DNA of 64,000 nucleotides, taken from assembly GCF_005930355.1 (NCBI RefSeq), contig NZ_VDBO01000004.1:227923-291922 (forward strand), read 5' to 3'. Made by a program: the position numbers and the translations under genes. Origin of the DNA: Paenibacillus sinopodophylli (GTDB taxonomy: Bacteria > Bacillota > Bacilli > Paenibacillales > Paenibacillaceae). The notes under the pieces are model-generated. The model ran no database searches. It worked only from the letters and a program-made list of their open reading frames with translations, and was not told where the DNA came from. Positions 36,456-45,972 of this stretch are shown one piece after another; positions within the stretch are counted from its first letter, which is position 1, and every line of letters starts with the position of its first letter.

Positions 36456-37306
36456 TGGAGCGTGGCTCCTTGCCCGTATATCATTCTGTACATTTTGGGC
36501 GATACGTCCTCTGATGAACGAAATACCCTTATGAAATAACTCGCTTGCGCGAACCCGCAACGCGCCGCAACCTCTGTCACGGATAACGCCGTCGTCGCCA
36601 GCAGCAGCTTAGCTGTATCGATCCGGCATTCCGTGACATAGTGATTCGGCGTTTTTCCCATGACCTGCTGAAATAGCCTCAGGAAGTGGTACGGGCTGTA
36701 GCCAGCCAGTGCCGACATTCTCTCCAAGCTCCACGGCTCCGCGCATTTGTGCCGAATCTGATCGGCCGCAACCCGTATCGCATTCTGCTTCTCCAGTGCT
36801 AATGAACCCTCCAGCCGCTCCGAATGCTGCACCAGTTCCACTAGAATCTCATAGAGCAGCGCCGATAGACGCGGCTCATTGCTTGTCTCGAAGGGCTGGC
36901 ACAGTGCGTACATCTCCTCTGTCAGTTCCTTGAAGCGGTCGCGGTTCGAGAACGTAAACAGCCAGCCTCCCGTTTCATCAGCTTCCCTTAGCATCGGCAG
37001 CGGAATTTGCGTCTCGAAATGGATCCAACGCACATCCCATGCATCGCCCGCGTTAGAGCCGTATTGCTGGAACGCATGTTTAGGGAACAGAAAACCGTCT
37101 CCCGTCCGCAGCTGCAGCTTCTCTCCACCACTGCCATTCGTAACATAACCGCTCCCCTCAAATATGAGATGCAAATTATAATGCTTGAGCTGGCCCTGTT
37201 CTCTCCGCTCTTCATGCTGCGGAAATTTGTTGTATCTTCCAAACAGGTCAGGGTAGCATACATAATGGGGAAAGGCTGGACTTGGTACGATATAGTGCTC
37301 GCGCAT
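36452..37306 (-). CDS. AraC-family regulator, probably of the GH42 gene
   Basis: 284 residues from the ATG at 37306, behind GAGGGGG; an upstream TTG at 37327 would run through that site. The cupin sensor domain (about 40-130) reads LHLIFEGSGYV and RTGDGFLFPKHAFQQYG. The C-terminal part holds two helix-turn-helix units (SLERMSALAGYSPYHFLRLF; SVTEVAARCGFAQASYFIRV). It is divergent from the beta-galactosidase gene, 158 bp away. Confidence 0.88.
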   Translation of the reverse strand: MREHYIVPSPAFPHYVCYPDLFGRYNKFPQHEERREQGQLKHYNLHLIFEGSGYVTNGSGGEKLQLRTGDGFLFPKHAFQQYGSNAGDAWDVRWIHFETQIPLPMLREADETGGWLFTFSNRDRFKELTEEMYALCQPFETSNEPRLSALLYEILVELVQHSERLEGSLALEKQNAIRVAADQIRHKCAEPWSLERMSALAGYSPYHFLRLFQQVMGKTPNHYVTECRIDTAKLLLATTALSVTEVAARCGFAQASYFIRVFRSSEDVSPKMYRMIYGQGATLH

Positions 37307-37464
37307 GGCTGCACACCCCCTCTTCAAGTTCGCAATATTGTATCATTAATCGCATGATATTGTCATTTACGTCTTATTCAATAGACTTTAAAATGAAAAT
37401 ACAGACATACGATTAGCAATATATTCGCATGACCATTACTTTCATTATTCAGGAGGAACACTAT

Positions 37465-39522
37465 ATGAAACCGATCGATGCCCTCAAAGAATTCCGCCTT
37501 GGCGCCTGCTATTATCCGGAGCACTGGCAGGAATCACTATGGGAGGATGATTTCCGCCGCATGCGCGAGCTCAACTTCTCCATCATCCGCGTAGCAGAAT
37601 TTGCTTGGTCGATCTTCGAGCCGCAGGAAGGCGTCTTCTCCTTCGACTTGTTCGACCGCGCGCTTGATCTTGCTCACAAGCACGGACTTACAGTTATTAT
37701 CGGAACGCCTACAGCTACGCCTCCCGCTTGGCTGACTCATAAATATCCAGAGGTGCTAAACGTCTCTCATGATGGCGTTACACTTCATCACGGCTTGCGC
37801 CGTCATTATAACTACAGCAGCACGAAATACCGCGAGCTGTCGGCGATCATCACACGCAAGATGGCTGAGCATTACAAAGATCACCCTGCCGTAATCGGCT
37901 GGCAGCTTGACAATGAGTTCAACTGCGAGATCAACGAGTTCTATGCACCTGCCGATCATGACGCTTTCCGCGCATGGCTGCAGGAGAAATACGGTACGCT
38001 GGACAAGCTTAACGAAGCGTGGGGTACTGTATTCTGGAGCCAAACCTACAGCGCTTGGGAGCAGGTTTTCCTGCCGCGACCAACGCCTGGGCAGAGACAG
38101 CCGAATCCTCACCAAGCTTTGGATGAGAAACGCTTTATATCCGACAACACGATTTCGTATGCTAAAGTGCAAAGTGATATTTTGCGAGAAGTCGCTCCCA
38201 ATCACTGGGTAACGACGAACGGACTGTTCGGACATTTGGACAGCCACCGGATGAACGACGAGCTACTTGACTTTTTCAGCTACGACAGCTATCCACAATT
38301 CTCGGCACTTGCTGATAACCAAAACGAAGAGAACCCACTAGCCGACCGCGCTTGGAGCCAGAAGCTCAGTTCGGTTCGTTCGATCTCACCGAACTTTGTC
38401 ATCATGGAGCAGCAATCTGGCCCTGGCGGCTGGGTCAATCGCATGAATATGGCTTCACCTAAGCCAGGACAAATGCGGCTCTGGACATATCAATCCATCG
38501 CTCACGGCGCGAACATGGTCCTCTACTTCCGCTGGCGGACGGCAACAGTCGGCAACGAAATTTACTGGCATGGTATCAACGACTACCATAACCGTCCGAA
38601 TCGCCGCGTGCGCGAAGCAGGACAAATCGGCTCGGAGCTTGCGCTTGCAGGCAATCGCATTACGACGGCAGCGGAGTTCAAAGCCGATATCGCCCTCGTT
38701 CGCGATTATGACAACGAATGGGACGGCGAATACGATATTTGGCATGGCCCGTTCTCATGGCAAAGCGGAACATCGTGGTTCAAAGTACTTAACAGACGCC
38801 ACATTCCAAGCGATACGCTTTATATCCGAAGCCATACAACCATTGAAGACCTCAAACGCTATAAGGTTCTCATCTATCCGCATGCTGCCATCATGCGCGA
38901 TGAGACTGCCGCCATGCTGGAGCAATACACGCGTGAAGGCGGCATCATTATTTTCGGCTGCCGGACGGGCTACAAGAATGAACACGGCCACACCTACATG
39001 CGTCCATTCCCTGGCGCTGCTGCTGGACTTTGCGGTATTTCCGTCGAGGAATTCACTATGATTAATGGTATGCGCAAGGCAACTACGATGAAGTGGAACG
39101 GCGGAGACGAAGCACTAACTGCCGCAGATTCATTCAACGAAGTATTGTATGTCGAAGATGATTCCGTCGAGGTCGTTGCGACATATGCCTCCGATTTCTA
39201 TGCAGGCAAACCTGCTGTAACGAAGAATGCTTTCGGAGAAGGCCAAGCTTGGTACTTCGGAGCCGTATTTAACGATGAGGCCGCAGAACAAATCATTGAC
39301 CGCCTTGGACTCGCAGCGCCGACAGCCAGCTGGCTGTCGCTCCCACCCGATGTGGAGCTTGCGATTCGTGAAGGTGAAGATGGGCCATTGTACTTCTTGC
39401 TCAACTTCAGTGAACAGCCTGCTGCCATCACGCTCAAGGAATCCAAAACGGATGTGCTTACTGGAAACACGTTAAACGGTTCGGTATCGCTGGAAGGCTT
39501 CGGCGTTGTCGTTCTTAGCTAG
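37465..39522 (+). CDS. GH42 beta-galactosidase
   Basis: 685 residues from the ATG at 37465, chosen for the CAGGAGGAACA site before it. The GH42 barrel opens LGACYYPEHWQ; the acid/base is E151 (WQLDNEFN) and the nucleophile E315 (VIMEQQSGPGGW). A trimerisation domain (about 395-610) and a C-terminal beta domain (about 620-685) follow, giving normal length. There is no signal peptide, so it acts on imported beta-galactosides or galacto-oligosaccharides inside the cell. The adjacent AraC gene is the likely regulator. Confidence 0.93.
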   Translation: MKPIDALKEFRLGACYYPEHWQESLWEDDFRRMRELNFSIIRVAEFAWSIFEPQEGVFSFDLFDRALDLAHKHGLTVIIGTPTATPPAWLTHKYPEVLNVSHDGVTLHHGLRRHYNYSSTKYRELSAIITRKMAEHYKDHPAVIGWQLDNEFNCEINEFYAPADHDAFRAWLQEKYGTLDKLNEAWGTVFWSQTYSAWEQVFLPRPTPGQRQPNPHQALDEKRFISDNTISYAKVQSDILREVAPNHWVTTNGLFGHLDSHRMNDELLDFFSYDSYPQFSALADNQNEENPLADRAWSQKLSSVRSISPNFVIMEQQSGPGGWVNRMNMASPKPGQMRLWTYQSIAHGANMVLYFRWRTATVGNEIYWHGINDYHNRPNRRVREAGQIGSELALAGNRITTAAEFKADIALVRDYDNEWDGEYDIWHGPFSWQSGTSWFKVLNRRHIPSDTLYIRSHTTIEDLKRYKVLIYPHAAIMRDETAAMLEQYTREGGIIIFGCRTGYKNEHGHTYMRPFPGAAAGLCGISVEEFTMINGMRKATTMKWNGGDEALTAADSFNEVLYVEDDSVEVVATYASDFYAGKPAVTKNAFGEGQAWYFGAVFNDEAAEQIIDRLGLAAPTASWLSLPPDVELAIREGEDGPLYFLLNFSEQPAAITLKESKTDVLTGNTLNGSVSLEGFGVVVLS

Positions 39523-39556
39523 AGCTGCTTAATTGATAGGGAAATAAAAAGCCGAC

Positions 39557-39572
39557 CAAGCTCATGAGCTTG
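39557..39572. repeat. Perfect 16-bp palindrome after the GH42 gene
   Basis: CAAGCTCATGAGCTTG is fully self-complementary and lies 35 bp past the GH42 stop, directly beside repeat copy B. No T tract follows, so it is not a standard terminator. Confidence 0.5.
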
Positions 39573-39665
39573 AAATATAGAGAAAGGATATCGCAATCCT
39601 TTCTCTATATCTCTCGGAATGAACGCGCTGTGCCGCCAGAAGGCGACGACAGCCGTTTCACCTTG
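39573..39665 (-). repeat. Dispersed structured repeat, copy B
   Basis: About 93 bp matching 16344-16441. Here the first hairpin is a perfect 15-bp stem (39575-39589 with 39596-39610, six-base loop); a second GC-rich hairpin follows (GCTGT...ACAGC with CGCC-AGAA-GGCG inside). It lies between the convergent GH42 and DMT genes and may double as their terminator, though the outer T runs are short. Confidence 0.7.
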
Positions 39666-39689
39666 GGAGGCTTTCTTATAAGACTACGG

Positions 39690-40157
39690 TCACACCGTTT
39701 CGGTAGCCTTCGCATAAACACGCGCCCCGCTCCATTTGAACAAAACAATTCCTCCGGCGATGACGAGAACGCCAATCAGCTTAGTCGGTGTGAATGGAAC
39801 TCTCTCAAGCCCTAGCCAGCCCAAGGAATCCCAAAGCAGTGCGAAGCCAAGTTGCGAAGATAACACAAGCGAGACTCCAAGTGTTGGACCAAGCAGCCTT
39901 ATGCCATTCACTAAGCTAATGACGACACCTACCCCAATCACTCCGCTGAACCAATACCAGAGCTGCATGTTGTGCAGCACAAACATTTCTTTCCCCTCGA
40001 ATGCTAAGCCGAGCAGCAGTGACGCAGCAAATCCCGTACCAAGCACTAATGCCGTAGTTGCCCACGAGCCTGCGTGCTCACTCACTTTGCTATTGAATAT
40101 ATTCTGCAAGCCGACTAGCGATCCCGCTATAACAGACAGCAACAACCCAAATACCAT
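39690..40157 (-). CDS. YdcZ-type DMT transporter (second copy)
   Basis: 155 residues. The ATG at 40157 has AGGAG eight bases before it; another ATG two codons earlier is too close to that site. Five membrane helices with the YdcZ pattern (SLVGLQNIFNSKVSEHAGSW; GVSLVLSSQLGFALLWDSLG). Together with the similar gene at 40896 it brackets a Crp/Fnr regulator on the same strand, so the two may form a two-component transporter of small-multidrug-resistance style. Substrate unknown. Confidence 0.8.
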   Translation of the reverse strand: MVFGLLLSVIAGSLVGLQNIFNSKVSEHAGSWATTALVLGTGFAASLLLGLAFEGKEMFVLHNMQLWYWFSGVIGVGVVISLVNGIRLLGPTLGVSLVLSSQLGFALLWDSLGWLGLERVPFTPTKLIGVLVIAGGIVLFKWSGARVYAKATETV

Positions 40158-40169
40158 GATCATTTCTCC

Positions 40170-40868
40170 TTATTTGCTGATCGGTTGGCTCACAAGTGCG
40201 CTTAACCGTTCCTTATCTTTGATGAATATGCCCGCTTTGCTCCGCTCAACCAAACCTTCTGCACAAAACTTCTGAATCACTCTGTTCAAATGCCGATAAC
40301 TCGTTCCGATCAAATTCGCCGTATCCGTAAGGCTTCCTGTTCGGAGTTGACCTTTGAAATCCTTATCTGTCTCATCATAGGAAACAGACAGCAAATAGCT
40401 TGCTAATCGAATTTCTACCGGATACATCAGATTCATGCTCATTGCGCTTGACTTAATGAAAAACTTCTTCGTTATAATATCTAATAGGAAATGGAGCAGC
40501 GGGGTATAATCATGACTGTATGTGTTCAGTGACCGATAATGAACGCCAATCATTATCACAGGCGATACCGCCTCGACTGTATTAATCATCTCAATTCCGC
40601 GAATATACTCGATATCTCCAATGACCTCAAGCGGTGTTTTGAACGAAATAACGAGCGTCCTGCCTTCCGCAGAGGTGTTGAATATTTTGATCTTCCCCTT
40701 CACCAGCACGTACAAATATTGTGAGGCTGCTCCCTGCGTACAGATTTGCTCGCCTTGCTCGAAGCTGCAGAGCGACAAATGTGGAAGCAGCGGTTTATGA
40801 AAGATCGGCTCCAATTGATGCACCTGCAAATAATGCATAAGCTGAGCAGGCTCTTTGATTTCTTTCAT
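40170..40868 (-). CDS. Crp/Fnr-family regulator, YeiL-like
   Basis: 232 residues. The cyclic-nucleotide-binding fold (about 20-130) reads EQGEQICTQGAASQYLYVLV and GKIKIFNTSAEGRTLVISF. A long helix (about 130-165) and a Crp-type winged helix (about 170-230; GSLTDTANLIGTSYRHLNRV) follow. No Fe-S cysteine cluster is present, so it is not an Fnr oxygen sensor. It lies 27 bp after one YdcZ gene and 6 bp before the other, so it likely controls their expression. Confidence 0.85.
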   Translation of the reverse strand: MKEIKEPAQLMHYLQVHQLEPIFHKPLLPHLSLCSFEQGEQICTQGAASQYLYVLVKGKIKIFNTSAEGRTLVISFKTPLEVIGDIEYIRGIEMINTVEAVSPVIMIGVHYRSLNTYSHDYTPLLHFLLDIITKKFFIKSSAMSMNLMYPVEIRLASYLLSVSYDETDKDFKGQLRTGSLTDTANLIGTSYRHLNRVIQKFCAEGLVERSKAGIFIKDKERLSALVSQPISK

Positions 40869-40895
40869 TCGGCTCTCTCACCTCTATTGCGTCAT

Positions 40896-41321
40896 TTAGA
40901 ATGTCAAGATCACTACACCAGCAATCATCATCCCTATTCCTACGAGCTGCGGCATTCTAATCGTCTGTTTTGTCACGCCGAACCATCCGCTAACATCTAT
41001 CCAATAAGTAAGGCATAGCTGGGCGATCAGCACAGCAGCGATTGTAAAGGTGACGCCCATATGATGAATAGCGGTCACATTGCCGTAGATGATAACAGCG
41101 GCAAACGCACCGCCTATCCAATAAAGCGGCTTTACCCGTCCGAATCCTTGCCATTTCCCATCCCGAATAACGAGCAGAATAAGCAGTGCCGTCACAAATC
41201 CTGTAAACTGAGTAAGCGCGGCCGCCTGCCATGTACCAATGTCTTGGCTGATCCGCGAGTTGGCTACCCCCTGCAGGGTAATTAAAGCTCCGCCTAATAG
41301 CGCAAACAGTATTCCTTTCAT
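40896..41321 (-). CDS. YdcZ-type DMT transporter (first copy)
   Basis: 141 residues, five membrane helices, opening MKGILFALLGGALITLQGVA and SRISQDIGTWQAAALTQFTG. GAAGGAGAGAG precedes the ATG. It heads the three-gene unit that continues with the Crp/Fnr regulator and the second YdcZ gene. The two YdcZ proteins are clearly related but not close duplicates, which fits a heteromeric transporter. Confidence 0.8.
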   Translation of the reverse strand: MKGILFALLGGALITLQGVANSRISQDIGTWQAAALTQFTGFVTALLILLVIRDGKWQGFGRVKPLYWIGGAFAAVIIYGNVTAIHHMGVTFTIAAVLIAQLCLTYWIDVSGWFGVTKQTIRMPQLVGIGMMIAGVVILTF

Positions 41322-41509
41322 GCCCTCTCTCCTTCATTCTTCTTACATTCATTAAAAGTCAGAAGGAGTCATGAAGGATAGGACATATGTCCTTGATCTA
41401 AGTTTTTCGGCTGGAGTCCGCCGTGTGAATGGTTCTTCCTAGTCGTTTCTTTAGTTTAACTTATGCTGTATATTTAATAAAAACAATTTGGCTGGAAAGA
41501 GGAAGCAGG

Positions 41510-43264
41510 ATGCGACGATTCAAACTGGGAAAGCTGTATATCCCCTTCACCTACAAAATGATGATCCCTTACCTTCTACTCGTTCTATTAACTGATCTGC
41601 TCATTGGCTATATTTCGTACACGATGCTTATTCAATCCCGAACGGAAATGGCAGAGACGAATATTCGAACCGCTATGAAGCAGACGCGCAACAATATTGA
41701 ATACCAAATGGATGAAATTAATCGGATGTCGAGCACCTTATTCACCAGTCTTACGTTTCAGAACGCGCTTCAGAATTCAGGAGACCCGCTCGAGATTATG
41801 CTCAAAATGCGAGATGACATCATCCCGCAGATGAAAGCTCCACTGCAGCTTTACGGGAATAACATCCGACTTGCTCTCTATACGGTGAATGATAAAATGT
41901 ATGAAGTTCCCGGAGACAATATGGAGAACAAGATCGAAAGAAGAGATTATTACGTTCTCCCTTTCACCAGTATCGAGAATACGGATTGGTTCCAATCCAT
42001 CTTAAAGCAGAACCAGGATAATTTATGGATTCAACTTGATACGGATAAGAAGCTCGATCATATCTCCCATTTCCGAAAACTGGTCTCCTCGAGCAGCCTG
42101 GCACCCGTAATCGGTTATATCCGCGTAACCGCAAGGTTCGATGAGCTATTCGGCAACTTCGATACGTTTCCGATTGATCAAGGGATCACGCTGCGGCTGG
42201 TCGATACGACGACAGGCAATACGCTTTATACACGAGGCGAGGCAGTAACGGCAGGGAGCACAAGCAATGATCTTAGCATCACCGAGCAAATTAGCGGAAC
42301 ACCTTTCATTATTGAATCACTCGTTCCCCATGCCTATTTGAATAAAGATGCCAGCAGAATGCAACGAGTAATCGGGACGGTCTGTACGATCAGCTTTCTC
42401 GTCATGGCTTTTATCGGCTTTATCGTTGCAAGGCTCTCCGGCAAAAAAATGAAGCGAATCGTCACGCTCGTCCGCTCCTTCCAGGAAGGAAACTTTCATA
42501 AGCGGATCGTGTTCACCGGCAATGATGAATTCGTCCATATCGCCGATTCGTTCAACCAGATGGCGACCAGCATTCAGGAATTAATTAAAAGAGAATACGT
42601 GCAGGGCATTCAGAAGAAGCAGGCCGAGCTTGATGTGCTTCAAGCACAAATCAGTCCTCATTTCTTATATAATACCTTGTCTACCATAGGCAGTCTCGCC
42701 AATCTCGGAGAGGTTCAGAAGGTTACCCAAATGGTTCAGGGATTGTCCAAGTTCTATAGGCTTACCTTAAATGGCGGTCATGTATATATCTCCTTAGAGA
42801 AGGAGCTTGAACAAATTGAAGCCTATCTCGATATTCAACGGGTCAAGTATGCGGATACCTTCAAGGTCTATTTTGATATCGAGCCTGACATCCTGCACAC
42901 GCCAATTATTAAGCTGATTCTACAGCCATTTGTCGAGAATATATTCAAGCACTCCTGGTTCGGCAAATCCATTGCTATTCGCATAACCGGGAAACGGCTG
43001 GGCGACCATATCGAGCTGAAGGTCATCGATAACGGAATCGGAATGCGACCGGATACCCTTAAGAAAATGCAAGCCAATACACTTCAGCCGGATAACCAGT
43101 CGGATAAATACGGACTCAAAAACGTGGAAGAGAGAATTAAGCTAAGGTACGGGAACGACTTCGGCATTCGCATCGGAAGCCATTACGGAGCAGGTACGAC
43201 TGTGCAAATTATTCTACCGATGGTTCATCCCGAGAAGAAAGAAGATGGCGATAGCATCGCCTAA
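41510..43264 (+). CDS. Sensor histidine kinase, YesM family
   Basis: 584 residues from the ATG at 41510 (GAGGAAGCAGG before it; a longer frame from 41429 lacks a site). Membrane helix 1 at about 17-38, an outer sensor domain to about 280, helix 2 at about 285-305, a HAMP linker, then the His_kinase domain with H384 in QISPHFLYNTLS and an ATPase domain with IDNGIGM and YGLKNVEERI. It would phosphorylate the response regulator 28 bp downstream. Such pairs sense extracellular sugars and control the neighbouring importer. Confidence 0.92.
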   Translation: MRRFKLGKLYIPFTYKMMIPYLLLVLLTDLLIGYISYTMLIQSRTEMAETNIRTAMKQTRNNIEYQMDEINRMSSTLFTSLTFQNALQNSGDPLEIMLKMRDDIIPQMKAPLQLYGNNIRLALYTVNDKMYEVPGDNMENKIERRDYYVLPFTSIENTDWFQSILKQNQDNLWIQLDTDKKLDHISHFRKLVSSSSLAPVIGYIRVTARFDELFGNFDTFPIDQGITLRLVDTTTGNTLYTRGEAVTAGSTSNDLSITEQISGTPFIIESLVPHAYLNKDASRMQRVIGTVCTISFLVMAFIGFIVARLSGKKMKRIVTLVRSFQEGNFHKRIVFTGNDEFVHIADSFNQMATSIQELIKREYVQGIQKKQAELDVLQAQISPHFLYNTLSTIGSLANLGEVQKVTQMVQGLSKFYRLTLNGGHVYISLEKELEQIEAYLDIQRVKYADTFKVYFDIEPDILHTPIIKLILQPFVENIFKHSWFGKSIAIRITGKRLGDHIELKVIDNGIGMRPDTLKKMQANTLQPDNQSDKYGLKNVEERIKLRYGNDFGIRIGSHYGAGTTVQIILPMVHPEKKEDGDSIA

Positions 43265-43292
43265 TCTCAGACAACGATGAGAGGAGCAGAAG

Positions 43293-44870
43293 ATGATGGA
43301 AATGAACATTTTACTGGTTGATGATGAATCCATTGATTTGGAATGGCTCAGACGGCGAGTTGTAAGCAACAAGACGATGCAGCATCACAATGTGAGAACC
43401 GCAGTAAGCGGCTTCGAGGCACTGGAGCTTCTGGAACAGCACAAGATTGATCTTATTCTCTCAGATATACGAATGCCTATTATGTCCGGGATGGAATTCG
43501 CCCGCAAAGCGAAGGAAATCAATCCGCAGGTTCATATTGTATTTATAAGCGGCCATCAGGACTTCAGCTATGCGAAAGAAGCCATTCAATTGAACGCATC
43601 CGGCTACCTTCTGAAACCAGTGGAAGATAGTGAGCTGCATGATATGCTTGATATGATGAGCAGCAAGATAGAGGACGAATGGAAGCAGCGATCGTCCCTG
43701 TCTGAGACACTGAGCCTTGTACATCAGGAACTGCTTTTGCGATGGTTTAAGGAGCCTACTCCCGGACAAGTAGAGGCCCATCTTCATCAGTTTCTCACTC
43801 CGATTCTTCAAAGCGGAGCGGCAGTCGCAATTATTGAGGTTGATGATTTGGCTTGGAAAATCAATCAAGTTTCCGAAGAGGAACGGCGTTCGTTGATCAC
43901 AAGCATCTCTCACTTCATCCGCGAATTTGTGAATGCGAAAGGCCTTGGAACATTGATGGCAAGCTATGACGATCATTTCGTGCTGCTGACAACCATTCAG
44001 GAGGAACATATAAAGGCGATCCTTGAGCAGCTAATCGAAGCATTCAACAAACAATTTGCCTATTCGATTACGATTGGGACGGGCAACTATACATCTGAGA
44101 TCAATAAACTGCATGACTCCTATCGGCAAGCTCAAGCCGCGTTGAGCATCAAGTGGGTGTTTGGCAAAAACAGGCTCATACAGGATGCTTCGGCATGGTC
44201 TCCCAAGCAGACCATGGCTTTGAATCTGGAGGAGAAGGTTGACCGCATGCTTCAAGCCATGCTCGAATACGACCTGACTACGATTGATGATTGCTTGCTG
44301 GAGCTGTTCAACGGGGATCAGCCCTTAACTCAGAAAAGCGACATTTATGATCTTATCATTCGCATTACTTCCAAGCTTCATGCTGATCTTCAACAGATGA
44401 ACGAGCATTTGTATGAAATTTTGAAATGGGAATCTCATCAGCCTTTTATACTGTTTCAATTTGAAACGGTGCATGATATTTTATCGTGGCTGCGAAGACG
44501 ATTCTTCGAATTGTCTGAGCTGCTGTATTTGAAGAAGCAGCGGCAGAAACGCAAGCTGATTGATGAGATTACACAGTTCGTTGAGCAGAGACTTGACCAG
44601 AAGATCACGCTGAATGAGGTGGCTTCACACTTCGACTTCACGCCTAACTACTTAGGACAGCTCTTCAAAGCCGAGACGAATACATTGTTTACCGACTTCC
44701 TCATTGATTTGCGCATGAAGCGTGTATGTGAATTGCTGAAGGACCCAACTAGAAAAGTGTATGAGATCGCTGAGCTTGCCGGATACAAAAACATTGTTTA
44801 TTTCAACCGGCAGTTTAAGCTGTCCACGGGCATGTCGCCTGGCGAATACCGTAAGCAGCATAAAATTTAG
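43293..44870 (+). CDS. Response regulator with AraC output domain, YesN family
   Basis: 525 residues. The receiver domain (1-120) has D10/D11, phosphoacceptor D58 (LILSDIRMP) and K108 (YLLKPVED). A middle region (about 150-390) is a degenerate GGDEF-like sensor segment usual in this family. The C terminus (about 420-525) holds two AraC helix-turn-helix units (ITLNEVASHFDFTPNYLGQL; KVYEIAELAGYKNIVYFNRQ). GAGGAGCAG precedes the ATG. It probably activates the importer operon that starts at 45036. Confidence 0.92.
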   Translation: MMEMNILLVDDESIDLEWLRRRVVSNKTMQHHNVRTAVSGFEALELLEQHKIDLILSDIRMPIMSGMEFARKAKEINPQVHIVFISGHQDFSYAKEAIQLNASGYLLKPVEDSELHDMLDMMSSKIEDEWKQRSSLSETLSLVHQELLLRWFKEPTPGQVEAHLHQFLTPILQSGAAVAIIEVDDLAWKINQVSEEERRSLITSISHFIREFVNAKGLGTLMASYDDHFVLLTTIQEEHIKAILEQLIEAFNKQFAYSITIGTGNYTSEINKLHDSYRQAQAALSIKWVFGKNRLIQDASAWSPKQTMALNLEEKVDRMLQAMLEYDLTTIDDCLLELFNGDQPLTQKSDIYDLIIRITSKLHADLQQMNEHLYEILKWESHQPFILFQFETVHDILSWLRRRFFELSELLYLKKQRQKRKLIDEITQFVEQRLDQKITLNEVASHFDFTPNYLGQLFKAETNTLFTDFLIDLRMKRVCELLKDPTRKVYEIAELAGYKNIVYFNRQFKLSTGMSPGEYRKQHKI

Positions 44871-44884
44871 AATTTGAATAAGCG

Positions 44885-44920
44885 ACTGCCCGCGTCTGCT
44901 ACGGACCGGGCAGTTTCTTT
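44885..44920 (+). terminator. Terminator after the response regulator gene
   Basis: ACTGCCCG (44885-44892) pairs with CGGGCAGT (44907-44914), followed by TTTCTTT. The importer operon therefore has its own promoter. Confidence 0.75.
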
Positions 44921-45035
44921 GCACTTATACAGTCAATCGTTGAATTAGTATTGGTTTTAGTTGTTCAAGCTAATTATGCGGCTCACTTCTATTTCTTATA
45001 ATAAGCTTAGACAAGAGATGAGAGAGGGAGCGCAC

Positions 45036-45956
45036 ATGAAACGAAACGGATTTATAAACGATTTGATCAAATACCGCGCGATTCTGCTGATGCTGACGCC
45101 CGCTGTTTTGTTTTTCCTGCTGTTTGCTTATGTACCGATGGCAGGAATAATCATTGCGTTCAAGCATTATGATTACGCCGGCGGTATTTTTGGAAGCGCA
45201 TGGAACGGGCTGGATAATTTCCGATTTTTCTTCGAATCGGGAGATGCTTGGAGAATTACGAGAAATACGGCGCTATACAATATAGCCTTTATAGTCGTAA
45301 ATAACGTCCTGCAAATTTTTACAGCGATTCTATTGTTTGAGGTTGGAGGCAAATGGTTCCGTAAAATTACGCAATCCATTCTATTCCTCCCTTACTTCAT
45401 TTCATGGGTCGTCGTAGGGGCAATTGCCTACAACCTATTGAACTTCGACATCGGTACCGTCAACTCCATCCTTAGAGGAATCGGCATGGAACCGATCGAC
45501 ATCTATAATACACCAGCTTATTGGCCATACATTCTCACAATTGTGTCGGCTTGGAAGATGCTCGGTTATGGTACGGTTATGTACCTGGCTGCCATTACAA
45601 GCATTGATACGGAGATGTATGAAGCCGCTGAGATCGATGGAGCGAATGTGTTCCAGCGTATTCTGAAAGTAACGATTCCTAACTTGTATCCAACGGTTAT
45701 TATTCTGGTACTGCTCGCAGTCGGCAATATTTTCAGAGGCGACTTCGGTATGTTCTACAATATGATCGGCAACAATGGTGTTCTATTCTCAAGCACTGAC
45801 GTCATCGACACGTTCGTATTCAGGTCACTGATTACTTCAAATGATATTGGTATGTCGGCCGCAGCAGGAGTTTTCCAATCCGTTCTTGGATTTACAGCCA
45901 TCATGCTCGTGAACTACTCAGTTCGCAGATATGACAAAGATCGGGCCTTATTCTAA
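45036..45956 (+). CDS. Sugar ABC transporter permease, LplB type
   Basis: 306 residues from the ATG at 45036 (GAGAGAGGGAG before it; upstream in-frame ATGs lack sites). Six membrane helices; the N terminus LMLTPAVLFFLLFAYVPMAG and FKHYDY motif are typical of LplB-type permeases. The EAA loop is IDTEMYEAAEIDGANVFQRI. It pairs with the next permease and the lipoprotein encoded third. No ATPase gene is present, as in similar operons that use a shared ATPase. Confidence 0.92.
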   Translation: MKRNGFINDLIKYRAILLMLTPAVLFFLLFAYVPMAGIIIAFKHYDYAGGIFGSAWNGLDNFRFFFESGDAWRITRNTALYNIAFIVVNNVLQIFTAILLFEVGGKWFRKITQSILFLPYFISWVVVGAIAYNLLNFDIGTVNSILRGIGMEPIDIYNTPAYWPYILTIVSAWKMLGYGTVMYLAAITSIDTEMYEAAEIDGANVFQRILKVTIPNLYPTVIILVLLAVGNIFRGDFGMFYNMIGNNGVLFSSTDVIDTFVFRSLITSNDIGMSAAAGVFQSVLGFTAIMLVNYSVRRYDKDRALF

Positions 45957-45972
45957 TGGGAGGTAATATGAT

